DNA of 41,494 nt, from positions 1 through 41,494 of IMG/VR virus record IMGVR_UViG_3300020213_000049; one strand, given 5' to 3'. Under the pieces are notes generated by a model. That model saw only the letters and a program-made list of their open reading frames with translations. It was not told the DNA's origin and ran no database searches. The stretch comes from a virus. A program made the translations under genes and the position numbers. The stretch's first letter is position 1. Each line of letters begins with the position of its first letter. This document shows positions 1 through 5,782 of this stretch, one piece after another.

Positions 1-38
1 CTAGTAGCCCAAGCCCAAGCCCCAGCCCAAGCCCCAGC
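1..38. repeat. Short GC-rich tandem repeat at the contig end (AGCCCAAGCCCC units)
   Basis: Imperfect repeats of AGCCCAAG and AGCCCCAG lie at 5..38, and a further partial unit (TAGCCCCAGCC) ends the window at 41484..41494. They encode the Ala-Trp-Ala-Gly tail of the junction-spanning gene. The contig was probably opened here because of the repeat, so one or more units may be missing or collapsed at the join. Confidence 0.75.
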
Positions 39-533
39 ATTCATTTTTTTGTATAGAGCATAAAATTCATCTTCTGATACTTCCTCTGTAAGCGTTCGTT
101 TGTATAACGAAACAACTTCTTCACAAAATCCGTATGTTTCTTTATGTTCTTGAACTTTTTTGATATTTTTTAAGCCGTTTTTTTTATCCTCCCACTGCCA
201 GATTACGAACTTTGCAATGACGTGTGATAAGTCTGTGTTAATAGGCACCGCCTGCAAAAACTGTAGAGGAAATTTCATTGCTTCTTTATTCGGAAGCCCC
301 TCGAAAATAGTGTCTTCCAAATATGCTATTCCTTTTGGTATGCCAAGCTCTGTTTCGTATTTTGTGTGGTCGTACCCCTCGATAGTGCAACCGACAGCAC
401 ACCCTTTGCTATCTTGCCAATAAGTTCCTTTGATAATTCTATCAGCCTTTTGGTGAGCTTTAACCCTGGCGATATATTTGTCTTTTGTTTTTTGGTTGAA
501 TGAGAGTAGTTTTTCTTTGTTTATGTAGTGCAT
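1..533 (-). CDS. Conserved phage hypothetical protein, N-terminal part of a gene spanning the circular junction
   Basis: The frame opens with ATG at 531-533 and is still open at base 1, giving 177 codons plus two bases. It continues in frame at 41494 and stops at 41419, for 202 residues in total. The body (GCAVGCT near residue 42, then ETELGIP, LEDTIFEGLP, DLSHVIAKFVIWQW) resembles a family common in metagenomic phages whose C-terminus often carries Ala/Trp-rich repeats; here that region reads AWAGAWAWA across the junction. Function unknown. It belongs to the minus-strand early block, upstream of the 122-residue gene whose frame ends at 535. Confidence 0.85.
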   Translation of the reverse strand, partial: MHYINKEKLLSFNQKTKDKYIARVKAHQKADRIIKGTYWQDSKGCAVGCTIEGYDHTKYETELGIPKGIAYLEDTIFEGLPNKEAMKFPLQFLQAVPINTDLSHVIAKFVIWQWEDKKNGLKNIKKVQEHKETYGFCEEVVSLYKRTLTEEVSEDEFYALYKKMNAGAWAGAWAWAT

Positions 534-534
534 A

Positions 535-903
535 TTATTGGTTATTAGGGGGTAATTTTTCTTTAATTTGGTTGATTATTTGCTCCATGTTCGCCTTATA
601 GAATGCAGTAGAGTCGCCTTGCTTGCCCCTAGCTTCCCACCACCGCCATATTACAGCCCTAAGGCGTACTGATTCACTTTTCCTTACGCTTGGGTCGGCT
701 GGTTCAGGGATAGCGGATATATCATCCTGGCTAAATGTACTTTCTTTAATTGCGACTGATACAGTATTTGCTTTCAAGGAGAATAGCGAAGCAAGCTCAT
801 TTGGGTCCACTATTTCGGTAGCACTTTCTAGTATTATCTTTACCGTCCTATCCTTGCGGGTAGATACTTGTGCTATCTCTGCATTAAATAGAATTATAGA
901 CAT
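535..903 (-). CDS. Conserved phage hypothetical protein of the recombination block (122 aa)
   Basis: Starts at the ATG at 901-903, which overlaps the end of the 56-codon gene upstream (894..1064), and ends 2 bases before the junction-spanning gene starts. The N-terminal half is beta-rich (VKIILESATEIVDPNELASL); the C-terminal half contains a Trp-rich helix (RLRAVIWRWWEARG) and an amphipathic helix (AFYKANMEQIINQIKEKL). This two-part layout recurs in small proteins next to phage ssDNA-annealing genes, where it is often described as a recombination or single-strand DNA-binding accessory. Exact role unknown. Confidence 0.8.
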   Translation of the reverse strand: MSIILFNAEIAQVSTRKDRTVKIILESATEIVDPNELASLFSLKANTVSVAIKESTFSQDDISAIPEPADPSVRKSESVRLRAVIWRWWEARGKQGDSTAFYKANMEQIINQIKEKLPPNNQ

Positions 904-1064
904 CGCTCAAGCGTTACCCATCTATGTTGAATCTCTTGTGCTTCGCTCATGCGGTTTCTTTCGTCGCAGTCTACTATCCGACTGATTGATTTTTTAATAG
1001 CTATCTGTTGGATAAGGTCTGGGGGCATTACAACAGCTAGTACCTCTTGGAAAGTTAAGTTCAT
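894..1064 (-). CDS. Small hypothetical protein (56 aa)
   Basis: ATG at 1062-1064 forms an ATGA overlap with the stop of the 297-residue gene upstream, and the frame stops at 894, overlapping the next start (903) by 10 bases. The product begins MNLTFQEVLAVVMPPDLIQQ and continues with a charged helical segment (DERNRMSEAQEIQHRW). No domain is recognised. Coupling on both sides supports it as a real gene despite its length. Confidence 0.75.
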   Translation of the reverse strand: MNLTFQEVLAVVMPPDLIQQIAIKKSISRIVDCDERNRMSEAQEIQHRWVTLERCL

Positions 1065-1954
1065 AGTGAATTTTCCAAGTAAGAGATTGCTTCCGCGACT
1101 TCTACTTCCTTATCTTGCTTATTCCAGCGTTCTGCAAATTCTAGTAATACTTTGAGTTGCTTTATAAACTCAGGGGATAGATTGATTTTTTTCTTCATAG
1201 CGTCTAGTTTTTGTTCAAGTTCATCTTGTGCTTTTTTGGCAATAGCCTTTTCTGCGTCTAGTTTTTGCTGTTGCTCTGCACGTTCCTTTTGAGTTTCTTT
1301 CTCCTTAGCGTCTGCTGCCGCTCTTAGCTCGGCATTCTGTTGCCTTATTCTTTCGTTCTCAATAGCGTCTGCCTGTGCCTTAGCTACACGGGCAACCTCT
1401 GCTTGAGCCTCTGCTTCCTTATGCGTGTTAAAAGCGAACATGGACGATTTAAGGAGACCTTGGAAGCCTTCCTCACTCATATCTTTGAGGTTGTACATGT
1501 TAGTATCTGGCACATACTGCTGTAATTGCGAAATACGTTCAGCGTTCACGCTCTCTTTTCTTTCTGTTGCTTTGAACTCTGCAAATTTTTCTTGTTTCTC
1601 CAAGTATTCCTCAATAGGCACAACTAACGCTTTAATAACATTTGCAATACCGTCTATGGCTTTTCCTTCACGCACTGAACGCTCTTTGAGTTCCTTCCGT
1701 ACCTTTTCAGCTTCCACTCGTATCTCCTTAAGGGCAAGGCGAGCTTCTCTTGCTTCTTTCATTACGCTTACTTGTGTTTCTTCTGTTACTACTATTTTTC
1801 GTGCTTTTGCTTCCCAAACCTTTGCCTTATCAAAGAACTCTGTAAACTTGTCTAGGATAGTTTGAGCTTGAGTTTTTTCTAATCCGCTTTGTTCTACGAT
1901 TTCTATAAGTGATGTGTTCATAGGGTTATTAGGGTTATTAGTTGTTAAGTTCAT
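1061..1954 (-). CDS. DUF1351-like coiled-coil phage protein (297 aa)
   Basis: A highly charged, almost wholly helical protein. Residues about 50-115 and 185-265 are long Lys/Glu/Ala coiled coils, followed by a short globular tail (INLSPEFIKQLKVLLEFAERW). The length, coiled-coil plan and position directly downstream of an ERF annealing protein match the DUF1351-type proteins of phage recombination modules. The start at 1954 is ATGA-coupled to the ERF gene; a second in-frame ATG lies 11 codons inside (1919-1921), and the intervening bases are an AT-rich repeat (TAATAACCC twice). Probably an accessory of single-strand annealing recombination. Confidence 0.8.
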   Translation of the reverse strand: MNLTTNNPNNPMNTSLIEIVEQSGLEKTQAQTILDKFTEFFDKAKVWEAKARKIVVTEETQVSVMKEAREARLALKEIRVEAEKVRKELKERSVREGKAIDGIANVIKALVVPIEEYLEKQEKFAEFKATERKESVNAERISQLQQYVPDTNMYNLKDMSEEGFQGLLKSSMFAFNTHKEAEAQAEVARVAKAQADAIENERIRQQNAELRAAADAKEKETQKERAEQQQKLDAEKAIAKKAQDELEQKLDAMKKKINLSPEFIKQLKVLLEFAERWNKQDKEVEVAEAISYLENSL

Positions 1955-2508
1955 AGCCAGACAGGAGGGTGTGAGCGGTCTGCACAGAAGTAAGCTTTGT
2001 ACGGTTCGTTTAATTTTGTTAGACCTTCCTTGAAAGTCATTGCCTTATTGCATACTTTGCACAGGGTAGCCTCTTGAGCGTGCATATCCATACCAGCAGG
2101 CATAGGAGGTAGAGATTTGCTCGTAGACGGTCTTACAGGGGCTACAGGGGCTGTGTCGTTGCCGTCTGTATCCTCAGCTTCCAGTGCTAATAGGCTTGTA
2201 AGTGAGTATCGGCGGAAGTAGGAAATAATTGCTCCCATTTTCTGCGGGTCTGGGTTAGATGGTAAGGTTACTTCGTTTTCTATTCGGTTTTCGGTCTCAG
2301 CATCAATTAAGATAGTTTTCATACTTTGCCCATTTAGAGGTTGCAGTAGAACAATTTTATACTTATTCAATACAGGCTTTAATACTTCCAAGAGTGAATT
2401 TATATCGAAATAAGTATTCTTGAAGTGAGGATTAGTCTGGTCTTTCTTGATAGCTCCAACTTCCAATTGGATTGCTAGTAGTTTTTGACTTAAGGTTAGT
2501 TTTTCCAT
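1951..2508 (-). CDS. erf: ERF-family single-strand DNA annealing protein
   Basis: Single-strand annealing recombinase of the ERF superfamily, which promotes phage recombination and genome circularisation. Diagnostic features are the N-terminal AIQLEVGAIKKDQTNPHFKNTYFD segment (the F..Y.D signature), PVLNKYKIVLLQPL, and GAIISYFRRYSLTSLLAL followed by EDTDGND, equivalent to the family's SA.TYA.RY.L...L.I..EDDDGN core. A Pro-rich linker at about residues 125-145 leads to a C-terminal Cys motif (CKVCNKAMTF...YFCADRSHP), a possible zinc knuckle. At 185 residues it is a typical short ERF. It is followed by the DUF1351-like gene with an ATGA overlap. Confidence 0.92.
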   Translation of the reverse strand: MEKLTLSQKLLAIQLEVGAIKKDQTNPHFKNTYFDINSLLEVLKPVLNKYKIVLLQPLNGQSMKTILIDAETENRIENEVTLPSNPDPQKMGAIISYFRRYSLTSLLALEAEDTDGNDTAPVAPVRPSTSKSLPPMPAGMDMHAQEATLCKVCNKAMTFKEGLTKLNEPYKAYFCADRSHPPVWL

Positions 2509-2509
2509 A

Positions 2510-2632
2510 TTAGTTAGCGTAGTAAAGGGTAAGTGTATACATCGCTACTATGATGAGGATAAGTAGCCCCGAACATACTATTAGGGATGTAATGCTTTCT
2601 GGTTCCTCTACTCTCTGCTTTGGTTTGTACAT
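2510..2632 (-). CDS. Small single-pass membrane protein (40 aa)
   Basis: ATG at 2630-2632 and stop at 2510-2512, one base before the erf start. The product has a charged N-terminus (MYKPKQRVEEPES) followed by one hydrophobic helix (LIVCSGLLILIIVAMYTL, about residues 17-34), so it is a predicted N-in membrane peptide. No homology recognised. Location directly before the recombination genes suggests early expression. Confidence 0.65.
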   Translation of the reverse strand: MYKPKQRVEEPESITSLIVCSGLLILIIVAMYTLTLYYAN

Positions 2633-2663
2633 AATTATTTATGTGAAGGATTAACTACTTATA

Positions 2664-2873
2664 CTATACACCCGTGTCACATTCATTGCAATGGCACTTA
2701 TCCACAGCTTTTAATATCTTGTGTACTGTATCGGGGTCGTATAGATGAGTGGTATGCTTGCCCTCGCCCTTAGAATACACAGTGGCAACCAAGCCCTTGA
2801 GGCGGTATCTTCGTAAAGTGTGGCGGTTAATGCCGATATGGGTTGCGGTGCCTTGTTCGCTGAGTAGGTTCAT
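2664..2873 (-). CDS. MerR/excisionase-like helix-turn-helix DNA-binding protein (69 aa)
   Basis: Residues 1-30 (LLSEQGTATHIGINRHTLRRYRLKG) match the winged helix-turn-helix of the MerR/AlpA/excisionase group, in which a short HTH is followed by RYR..G. The C-terminal part has LYDPDTVHKIL, the usual DPDDV.A.L wing region, then a Cys-rich tail (CHCNECDTG). It could be a regulator or an excisionase-type architectural protein; no integrase is present, so a regulatory role is more likely. The ATG overlaps the upstream gene's stop (ATGA). Confidence 0.75.
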   Translation of the reverse strand: MNLLSEQGTATHIGINRHTLRRYRLKGLVATVYSKGEGKHTTHLYDPDTVHKILKAVDKCHCNECDTGV

Positions 2874-3094
2874 AGGGTTTCGTTATCTAGAGAGGAGAGC
2901 ACTCTTTCAAAAATATCACTGTCCTTTTTTTTCAATGTTTGCCTTGCTTCCCCCCTCAACATCGCTCTATCTTCTGCTAGTGCTTCTTGGAGTTTCTCTA
3001 TCCACCAATCGGCAACAGGTAATGTTTCTCTTTCTTCCCAATGGTCTTTTAAGTATTCACCAAACTCTTCTTTAAGATTTTTTGTGTCGTTCAT
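2870..3094 (-). CDS. Hypothetical acidic helical protein (74 aa)
   Basis: A charged helical protein (MNDTKNLKEEFGEYLKDHW...). Its EALAEDRAMLRGEAR segment matches AVAEDRARMHG in the gene at 40543..40662, so the two are probably paralogous. I chose the ATG at 3092-3094; an in-frame ATG at 3116-3118 would add eight residues, and the still earlier ATG at 3160 would run through the tRNA-like T-arm sequence and is unlikely. It is coupled by ATGA to the HTH gene downstream. Confidence 0.65.
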   Translation of the reverse strand: MNDTKNLKEEFGEYLKDHWEERETLPVADWWIEKLQEALAEDRAMLRGEARQTLKKKDSDIFERVLSSLDNETL

Positions 3095-3117
3095 AGTGTT
3101 TCGTTTTTTTGTTGTCA

Positions 3118-3163
3118 TGAGCCATGAAGAGGAATCGAACCTCAATGCAGTACCATCCACAGC
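3118..3163 (-). ncRNA. Isolated tRNA T-arm-like hairpin next to a tRNA-like 3' end
   Basis: On the minus strand, GAGG-TTCGATT-CCTC at 3143..3129 is a canonical T-stem and T-loop (TTCRANN), followed by the seven-base strand TCATGGC and TCA. This strand can pair, with three G-U pairs, with GCTGTGG at 3163..3157, but only about 15 bases separate that strand from the T-arm, so no cloverleaf can form. I read it as a tRNA-3'-end mimic or relic upstream of the gene at 2870..3094, not a working tRNA. Confidence 0.4.
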
Positions 3164-3198
3164 ATACCCGCCGTAGCGGGGATTGTAGAATAGAATTC

Positions 3199-3417
3199 AC
3201 GGTTGTAGGAGTATAGAGTTCTTATAGAAGGTGGCGAGGATTTGACGAGAGCGTACATGCCTTTCGGCTCTTGTTATCGTGGGCTCGCACCACATACTCG
3301 TATAGTCACCTCGCATGGGTTGGACTCCCGTACGTCTAGCTTGCGTTGTCCACCGCCACTATACTGCGTCTACTATTCCGCCACACCTTCTAAAAGAACT
3401 CTAACTACATTGCCGTT
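3199..3417 (-). ncRNA. Candidate structured RNA: tRNA-Leu-like arms inside a 20-bp closing helix
   Basis: The arms 3214..3233 and 3384..3403 are inverted repeats over 20 bp with one mismatch, and partial complementarity extends to 3199 and 3417. Read on the minus strand, the closing helix is followed by TGGCGGAATAGTAGACGC, one deletion from the conserved D-arm of bacterial tRNA-Leu. Next come a 7-bp stem (3358..3364 with 3300..3306) containing an inner stem (3348..3354 with 3318..3325), a T-arm-like hairpin GTGG-TGCGAGC-CCAC (3293..3279) and a further hairpin (3267..3271 with 3248..3252). No standard anticodon arm or CCA is visible and the total exceeds 160 nt, so it is not an ordinary tRNA. 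No supported gene lies in 3161..3502. Confidence 0.5.
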
Positions 3418-3436
3418 GCCATCTACCCTGCTTATA

Positions 3437-3470
3437 CTGTACCGCCAATATACACGGGTGTAAATAGCAT
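3437..3470 (-). promoter_or_regulatory. Possible promoter for the structured RNA
   Basis: On the minus strand TTGCGA (starting near 3488) and TATTTA are separated by 17 bases, reading into the tRNA-like structure. The -35-like hexamer lies inside the GGATAACT inverted repeat. A plausible sigma70-type promoter, based only on these hexamers. Confidence 0.3.
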
Positions 3471-3472
3471 TT

Positions 3473-3502
3473 GTGGGGATAACTCGCAATAGTTATCCAC
3501 AC
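3473..3502. promoter_or_regulatory. Inverted repeat of the GGATAACT / DnaA-box motif
   Basis: GGATAACT (3477..3484) and AGTTATCC (3491..3498) form a perfect 8-bp inverted repeat around CGCAAT. The right arm contains a perfect DnaA-box consensus TTATCCACA (3493..3501). It sits at the 3' end of the minus gene 3503..3706 and just upstream, in the minus direction, of the structured RNA. It could be an operator, a DnaA-binding site or a replication element. Confidence 0.45.
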
Positions 3503-3706
3503 TTAATCGTTGCGGTGTTCAGATATGTATCTGAAAAATTCATTTAAGAAACTCTTTTCATCCCAGCTTTGTTTTACTAATTCTATCATTCCAGTTTTGC
3601 CTAAATCTATCAGTCTATTTCCCGAATATTTTTCTAGCAAAAAACTATCTGCAAATATATACAGCCGTTTCATCGAGATATGCTTTGAGGGTTTATTGCC
3701 TTTCAT
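3503..3706 (-). CDS. Hypothetical protein (67 aa)
   Basis: ATG at 3704-3706 is ATGA-coupled to the gene upstream (3703..3876). The product is mixed alpha/beta (MKGNKPSKHISMKRLYIFADSF...FLNEFFRYISEHRND) with no recognised domain. An in-frame ATG 11 codons inside is also possible. It is the last gene of a two-gene minus operon driven by the leaderless promoter at 3883..3888. Confidence 0.65.
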   Translation of the reverse strand: MKGNKPSKHISMKRLYIFADSFLLEKYSGNRLIDLGKTGMIELVKQSWDEKSFLNEFFRYISEHRND

Positions 3707-3876
3707 AGGTTTTCTATCTGAGCTACAGCGGCTTTCAAGCCTTCATAGTACCCATAAGCAAAAGAGCCTTTGTCGTGTTGCCAGTGTATATATGTCGAAG
3801 TACTCTTTACTATATCCGTGTCAATCCAGTTGTGAATGTTGTCTACAACTTCTTTTTTTGTAAGGTTTTTACTCAT
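3703..3876 (-). CDS. Hypothetical protein with leaderless start (57 aa)
   Basis: I place the start at the ATG at 3874-3876 (MSKNLTKKEVVDNIHNWID...) because TATAAT lies exactly 6 nt upstream, the leaderless spacing seen throughout this genome; an ATG five codons earlier would lie inside that promoter. The product is a small soluble protein with a Gly/Tyr-rich FAYGYYEGLKAA helix. No family is recognised. It is first in an ATGA-coupled pair with the 67-residue gene. Confidence 0.7.
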   Translation of the reverse strand: MSKNLTKKEVVDNIHNWIDTDIVKSTSTYIHWQHDKGSFAYGYYEGLKAAVAQIENL

Positions 3877-3888
3877 ACATCTATTATA
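3877..3888 (-). promoter_or_regulatory. Leaderless promoter -10 element
   Basis: On the minus strand TATAAT (3888..3883) is followed by AGATGT and the ATG at 3876, so the transcript should begin at or within a base or two of the start codon. No good TTGACA lies 17 bases upstream. Confidence 0.65.
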
Positions 3889-3936
3889 CATCTAGCATAG
3901 AATAACGGAAGTGTATAAAACAATAGTTATGCACAC

Positions 3937-3964
3937 TTGCACTTATTTATAGACTTGGTATGAT
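3937..3964 (+). promoter_or_regulatory. Sigma70-type promoter for a 13-codon leaderless ORF
   Basis: TTGCAC (3937..3942), a 16-base spacer and TATGAT (3959..3964) make a good promoter. The next ATG is at 3971, 6 nt beyond the -10. An inverted repeat ATTAGT-AA-ACTAAT lies just downstream inside the ORF. Confidence 0.65.
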
Positions 3965-3970
3965 GTAAGC

Positions 3971-4012
3971 ATGCAGATACAAATTAGTAAACTAATTACT
4001 ATACGCATCTAA
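3971..4012 (+). CDS. 13-residue leader peptide followed by a terminator
   Basis: Reads MQIQISKLITIRI then TAA. It begins with the leaderless spacing (TATGAT, 6 nt, ATG) and ends 10 bases before an intrinsic terminator. Such a unit could be an attenuation leader for the following region, a micro-peptide, or a short RNA whose ATG is incidental. The Ile-rich composition (five of thirteen) is suggestive of attenuation but no biosynthetic gene follows. Confidence 0.4.
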   Translation: MQIQISKLITIRI

Positions 4013-4022
4013 ATTGCCGCTC

Positions 4023-4044
4023 ACCGCAAGGTTTGCGGTTTTTT
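4023..4044 (+). terminator. Intrinsic terminator after the leader peptide
   Basis: ACCGCAA (4023..4029), loop GGT, TTGCGGT (4033..4039), then a run of T to 4044. A 7-bp GC-rich stem with an ideal U-tract. Confidence 0.85.
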
Positions 4045-4413
4045 AGTGTAAATGGTTAGAGATATGCATAGAATCATTGCTTTCCCTATAAGGTAATGAA
4101 TGACACGGTTATAGGCTTTCGGCTGATTATATACCTGTTGAGGCCGTACAGTGCCCAAGTTCGACCTAGTAAGTCTTGGGAACAGAGCACTCGGAGTGGT
4201 ATCCGACGCACACCTAGTGGTCACAGTTGCAATGACGATAAACTATACAACGTCCAAAGCACTGCTTTAAGACTGATAGAGATAATTAGAGAGAGTTGTC
4301 ATCCTCCTATACTATCTATACGTCTATATAAACAATCCCTCTCTGTTGCCCAGTTCAATTCCATCAATTGAATTAGGTGCGTGTACGGGAGAGAAGCGTC
4401 TTAATAACAACAT
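4045..4413. other. Non-coding region with local hairpins, no supported gene
   Basis: About 370 bases without a convincing ORF. It holds several possible hairpins: AGTGC/GCACT enclosing CCCAAG/CTTGGG (about 4149..4192), a TCGGA/TCCGA hairpin with a GTGGTA loop (4191..4206), GAGAG...TTGT with ACAA...CTCTC (about 4290..4342), and TTCAATT/AATTGAA (4354..4372). It may hold a structured RNA or an origin; I cannot assign it. Confidence 0.4.
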
Positions 4414-4704
4414 ATGAATAACACTTACGACTTTAGAAAATCAGAAGAAGAAAGAGAATGTAGATTATGCAAAAAACAGCATAAAATAGGATATGTGACG
4501 TATGCAAATTATTCTCATCATTTGATTATGGTTTGCGAAGAAACACATAGGAATATCTGTATCCCGTTTGAAATAGCGTTAGATATACCATCCGTTATAT
4601 CCAAGGAGTCAAAAGCATTAAACGAAAGCCAGCGAAACGGAATGGGGCACTATCTTATTGAAAGGTTCAAAAGAACGGAAAGAATAGTTAAGCCATATAA
4701 ATAA
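4414..4704 (+). CDS. Small CxxC zinc-binding-like hypothetical protein (96 aa)
   Basis: MNNTYDFRKSEEERECRLCK... contains CRLC near residues 17-20 and later Cys/His positions (HHLIMVCEETHRNIC), which could bind one zinc. The C-terminal half is helical and basic (MGHYLIERFKRTERIV). The start follows a purine-rich stretch (GGGAGAG) about 25 bases upstream, with no strong Shine-Dalgarno. Function unknown; first gene of the plus-strand accessory block. Confidence 0.65.
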   Translation: MNNTYDFRKSEEERECRLCKKQHKIGYVTYANYSHHLIMVCEETHRNICIPFEIALDIPSVISKESKALNESQRNGMGHYLIERFKRTERIVKPYK

Positions 4705-4753
4705 GAGAACAAAAAAACAGCAAAAATGTGCATAACTTTATTTCAAAAAGGTG

Positions 4754-4759
4754 TATAAT
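4754..4759 (+). promoter_or_regulatory. Promoter -10 of the methyltransferase leader, with a GTGCATAAC upstream element
   Basis: TATAAT, 6 nt before the leader-peptide ATG at 4766. Seventeen bases upstream is TGTGCATAAC, a variant of the GTGGATAAC element found at the same spacing before the genes at 6670 and 7241. Confidence 0.65.
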
Positions 4760-4765
4760 AAGTAT

Positions 4766-4840
4766 ATGAAGAAACCTTACCTAATCTCTAAATATCAGCC
4801 CACTCTTACTCGTAAGGTTTCAGTGGGCTGTTGTTTATAG
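4766..4840 (+). CDS. 24-residue leader peptide overlapping the RNA switch
   Basis: ATG at 4766 with leaderless spacing; the product reads MKKPYLISKYQPTLTRKVSV then GCCL, ending TAG at 4838-4840, three bases before the methyltransferase ATG. The whole interleaved-repeat structure (4771..4830) lies inside this ORF, so ribosome position would decide which hairpin forms. This is the arrangement of a translational or transcriptional attenuator; expression as a stable peptide is unproven. Confidence 0.45.
   Translation: MKKPYLISKYQPTLTRKVSVGCCL
4771..4830 (+). promoter_or_regulatory. Interleaved inverted repeats: putative attenuator/switch upstream of the MT-A70 gene
   Basis: GAAACCTTAC (4771..4780) pairs perfectly over 10 bp with GTAAGGTTTC (4812..4821); CAGCCCACT (4796..4804) pairs perfectly over 9 bp with AGTGGGCTG (4822..4830). 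The arms alternate a-b-a'-b', with a' and b' directly adjacent, so the helices compete or form a strained pseudoknot. The second hairpin is followed by TTGTTT, a weak U-tract. Likely controls read-through or translation of the gene at 4844. Confidence 0.7.
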
Positions 4841-4843
4841 ACT

Positions 4844-5782
4844 ATGAAAATAACTGAACACATACAATTACCGAAGTGTACGATAAGCAAAAATAGCTTA
4901 GTATTCGAGGAGAATATAACCTATGAGGAATGGCAAAAAATTGGATCAACATTACAAAAAGTAAACGGAGCAATCCAATGGTGGATAGGAGATTGGTTGA
5001 ATTATGGAGAAAGGAAATGGGGAGAAATGTATGCACAAGCTATTGAGGAAACAGGGTTGGATTATAGTACTCTTTCAAACTACAAGGCTGTATCAGAAAA
5101 AGTACAATTTCCCGTACGTAAGGGAAACTTGAGCTGGAGTGCACATAAGGAAGTAGCATATATACCACAAGAAAAACAAATTGAAATATTGGGAAAAGCC
5201 GAAAATGAACATCTCCACTCAAGGGACGTAAAGGCACTAGTAAGAGATATAAAACGATCACAACCGCTTGCCCTCCCAGAAGGAAAATATCAAGTTTTAT
5301 ATGCCGATCCTCCTTGGAGTTATAACGACAAGCAAGATACATATATGTTAGGAGGGGCGACAAAACACTATCCAACCATGAGTATAGAAGAATTATGTGC
5401 ATTACCCATACAAAGTATAGTTGATACTAATGCCGTTTTATTCCTATGGGTTACTTCTCCACTTTTAGAGGAATGTTTTGCCATTATAAAAGCATGGGGG
5501 TTTGAGTACAAAACATCATTCGTGTGGGATAAGGTAAAGCACAATATGGGGCATTATAATTCCGTAAGACATGAGCTATTACTTATTTGCACAAAAGGTT
5601 CATATACCCCGCAAGTGAAGCAACTATTTGACAGTGTCGTTATGGTAGAGAGAAGCGAAAAACATAGCGAGAAGCCACAAGAATTTCGCACTATCATTGA
5701 AACAATATATCCTAGTTCTAATAAGATAGAACTATTTGCACGAGAACAGCACGAAGGATGGAAAACATATGGAAACGAGTGA
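4844..5782 (+). CDS. MT-A70 family DNA N6-adenine methyltransferase
   Basis: Transfers a methyl group from S-adenosylmethionine to adenine N6 in DNA. The catalytic DPPW is at residues 155-158, in YADPPWSY. It is followed by KHYPTMSIEELCALPI, AVLFLWVTSPLLEECFAIIKAWGF and a C-terminal RSEKHSEKP...ELFAREQHEGW, all hallmarks of the MT-A70 class. Residues 25-138 form an N-terminal helical domain (WIGDWLNYGERKWGE...GLDYSTLSNY...) often fused to phage MT-A70 enzymes and possibly DNA-binding. It lies behind a leader-peptide switch and overlaps the next gene by 14 bases. Likely protects phage DNA or forms part of a modification pair. Confidence 0.95.
   Translation: MKITEHIQLPKCTISKNSLVFEENITYEEWQKIGSTLQKVNGAIQWWIGDWLNYGERKWGEMYAQAIEETGLDYSTLSNYKAVSEKVQFPVRKGNLSWSAHKEVAYIPQEKQIEILGKAENEHLHSRDVKALVRDIKRSQPLALPEGKYQVLYADPPWSYNDKQDTYMLGGATKHYPTMSIEELCALPIQSIVDTNAVLFLWVTSPLLEECFAIIKAWGFEYKTSFVWDKVKHNMGHYNSVRHELLLICTKGSYTPQVKQLFDSVVMVERSEKHSEKPQEFRTIIETIYPSSNKIELFAREQHEGWKTYGNE

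Noticed and set aside
3242-3463. A 73-codon plus-strand ORF in the tRNA-like region
   Set aside because: It has no start signal and reads through the inverted-repeat structure; the composition is not protein-like.
3118-3470. A transfer-messenger RNA or ordinary tRNA in 3118..3470
   Set aside because: No tag ORF with a resume codon, no matching 5' tmRNA motif and no complete cloverleaf with anticodon and CCA. Listed instead as tRNA-like structure.
4096-4371. A 91-codon plus-strand ORF in the non-coding region
   Set aside because: No promoter or ribosome-binding site, no similarity and an unlikely composition for a phage protein.
4771-4830. A classical H-type pseudoknot at 4771..4830
   Set aside because: The third and fourth arms are directly adjacent with no connecting loop, so coaxial H-type folding would be strained. 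Competing hairpins are more likely.
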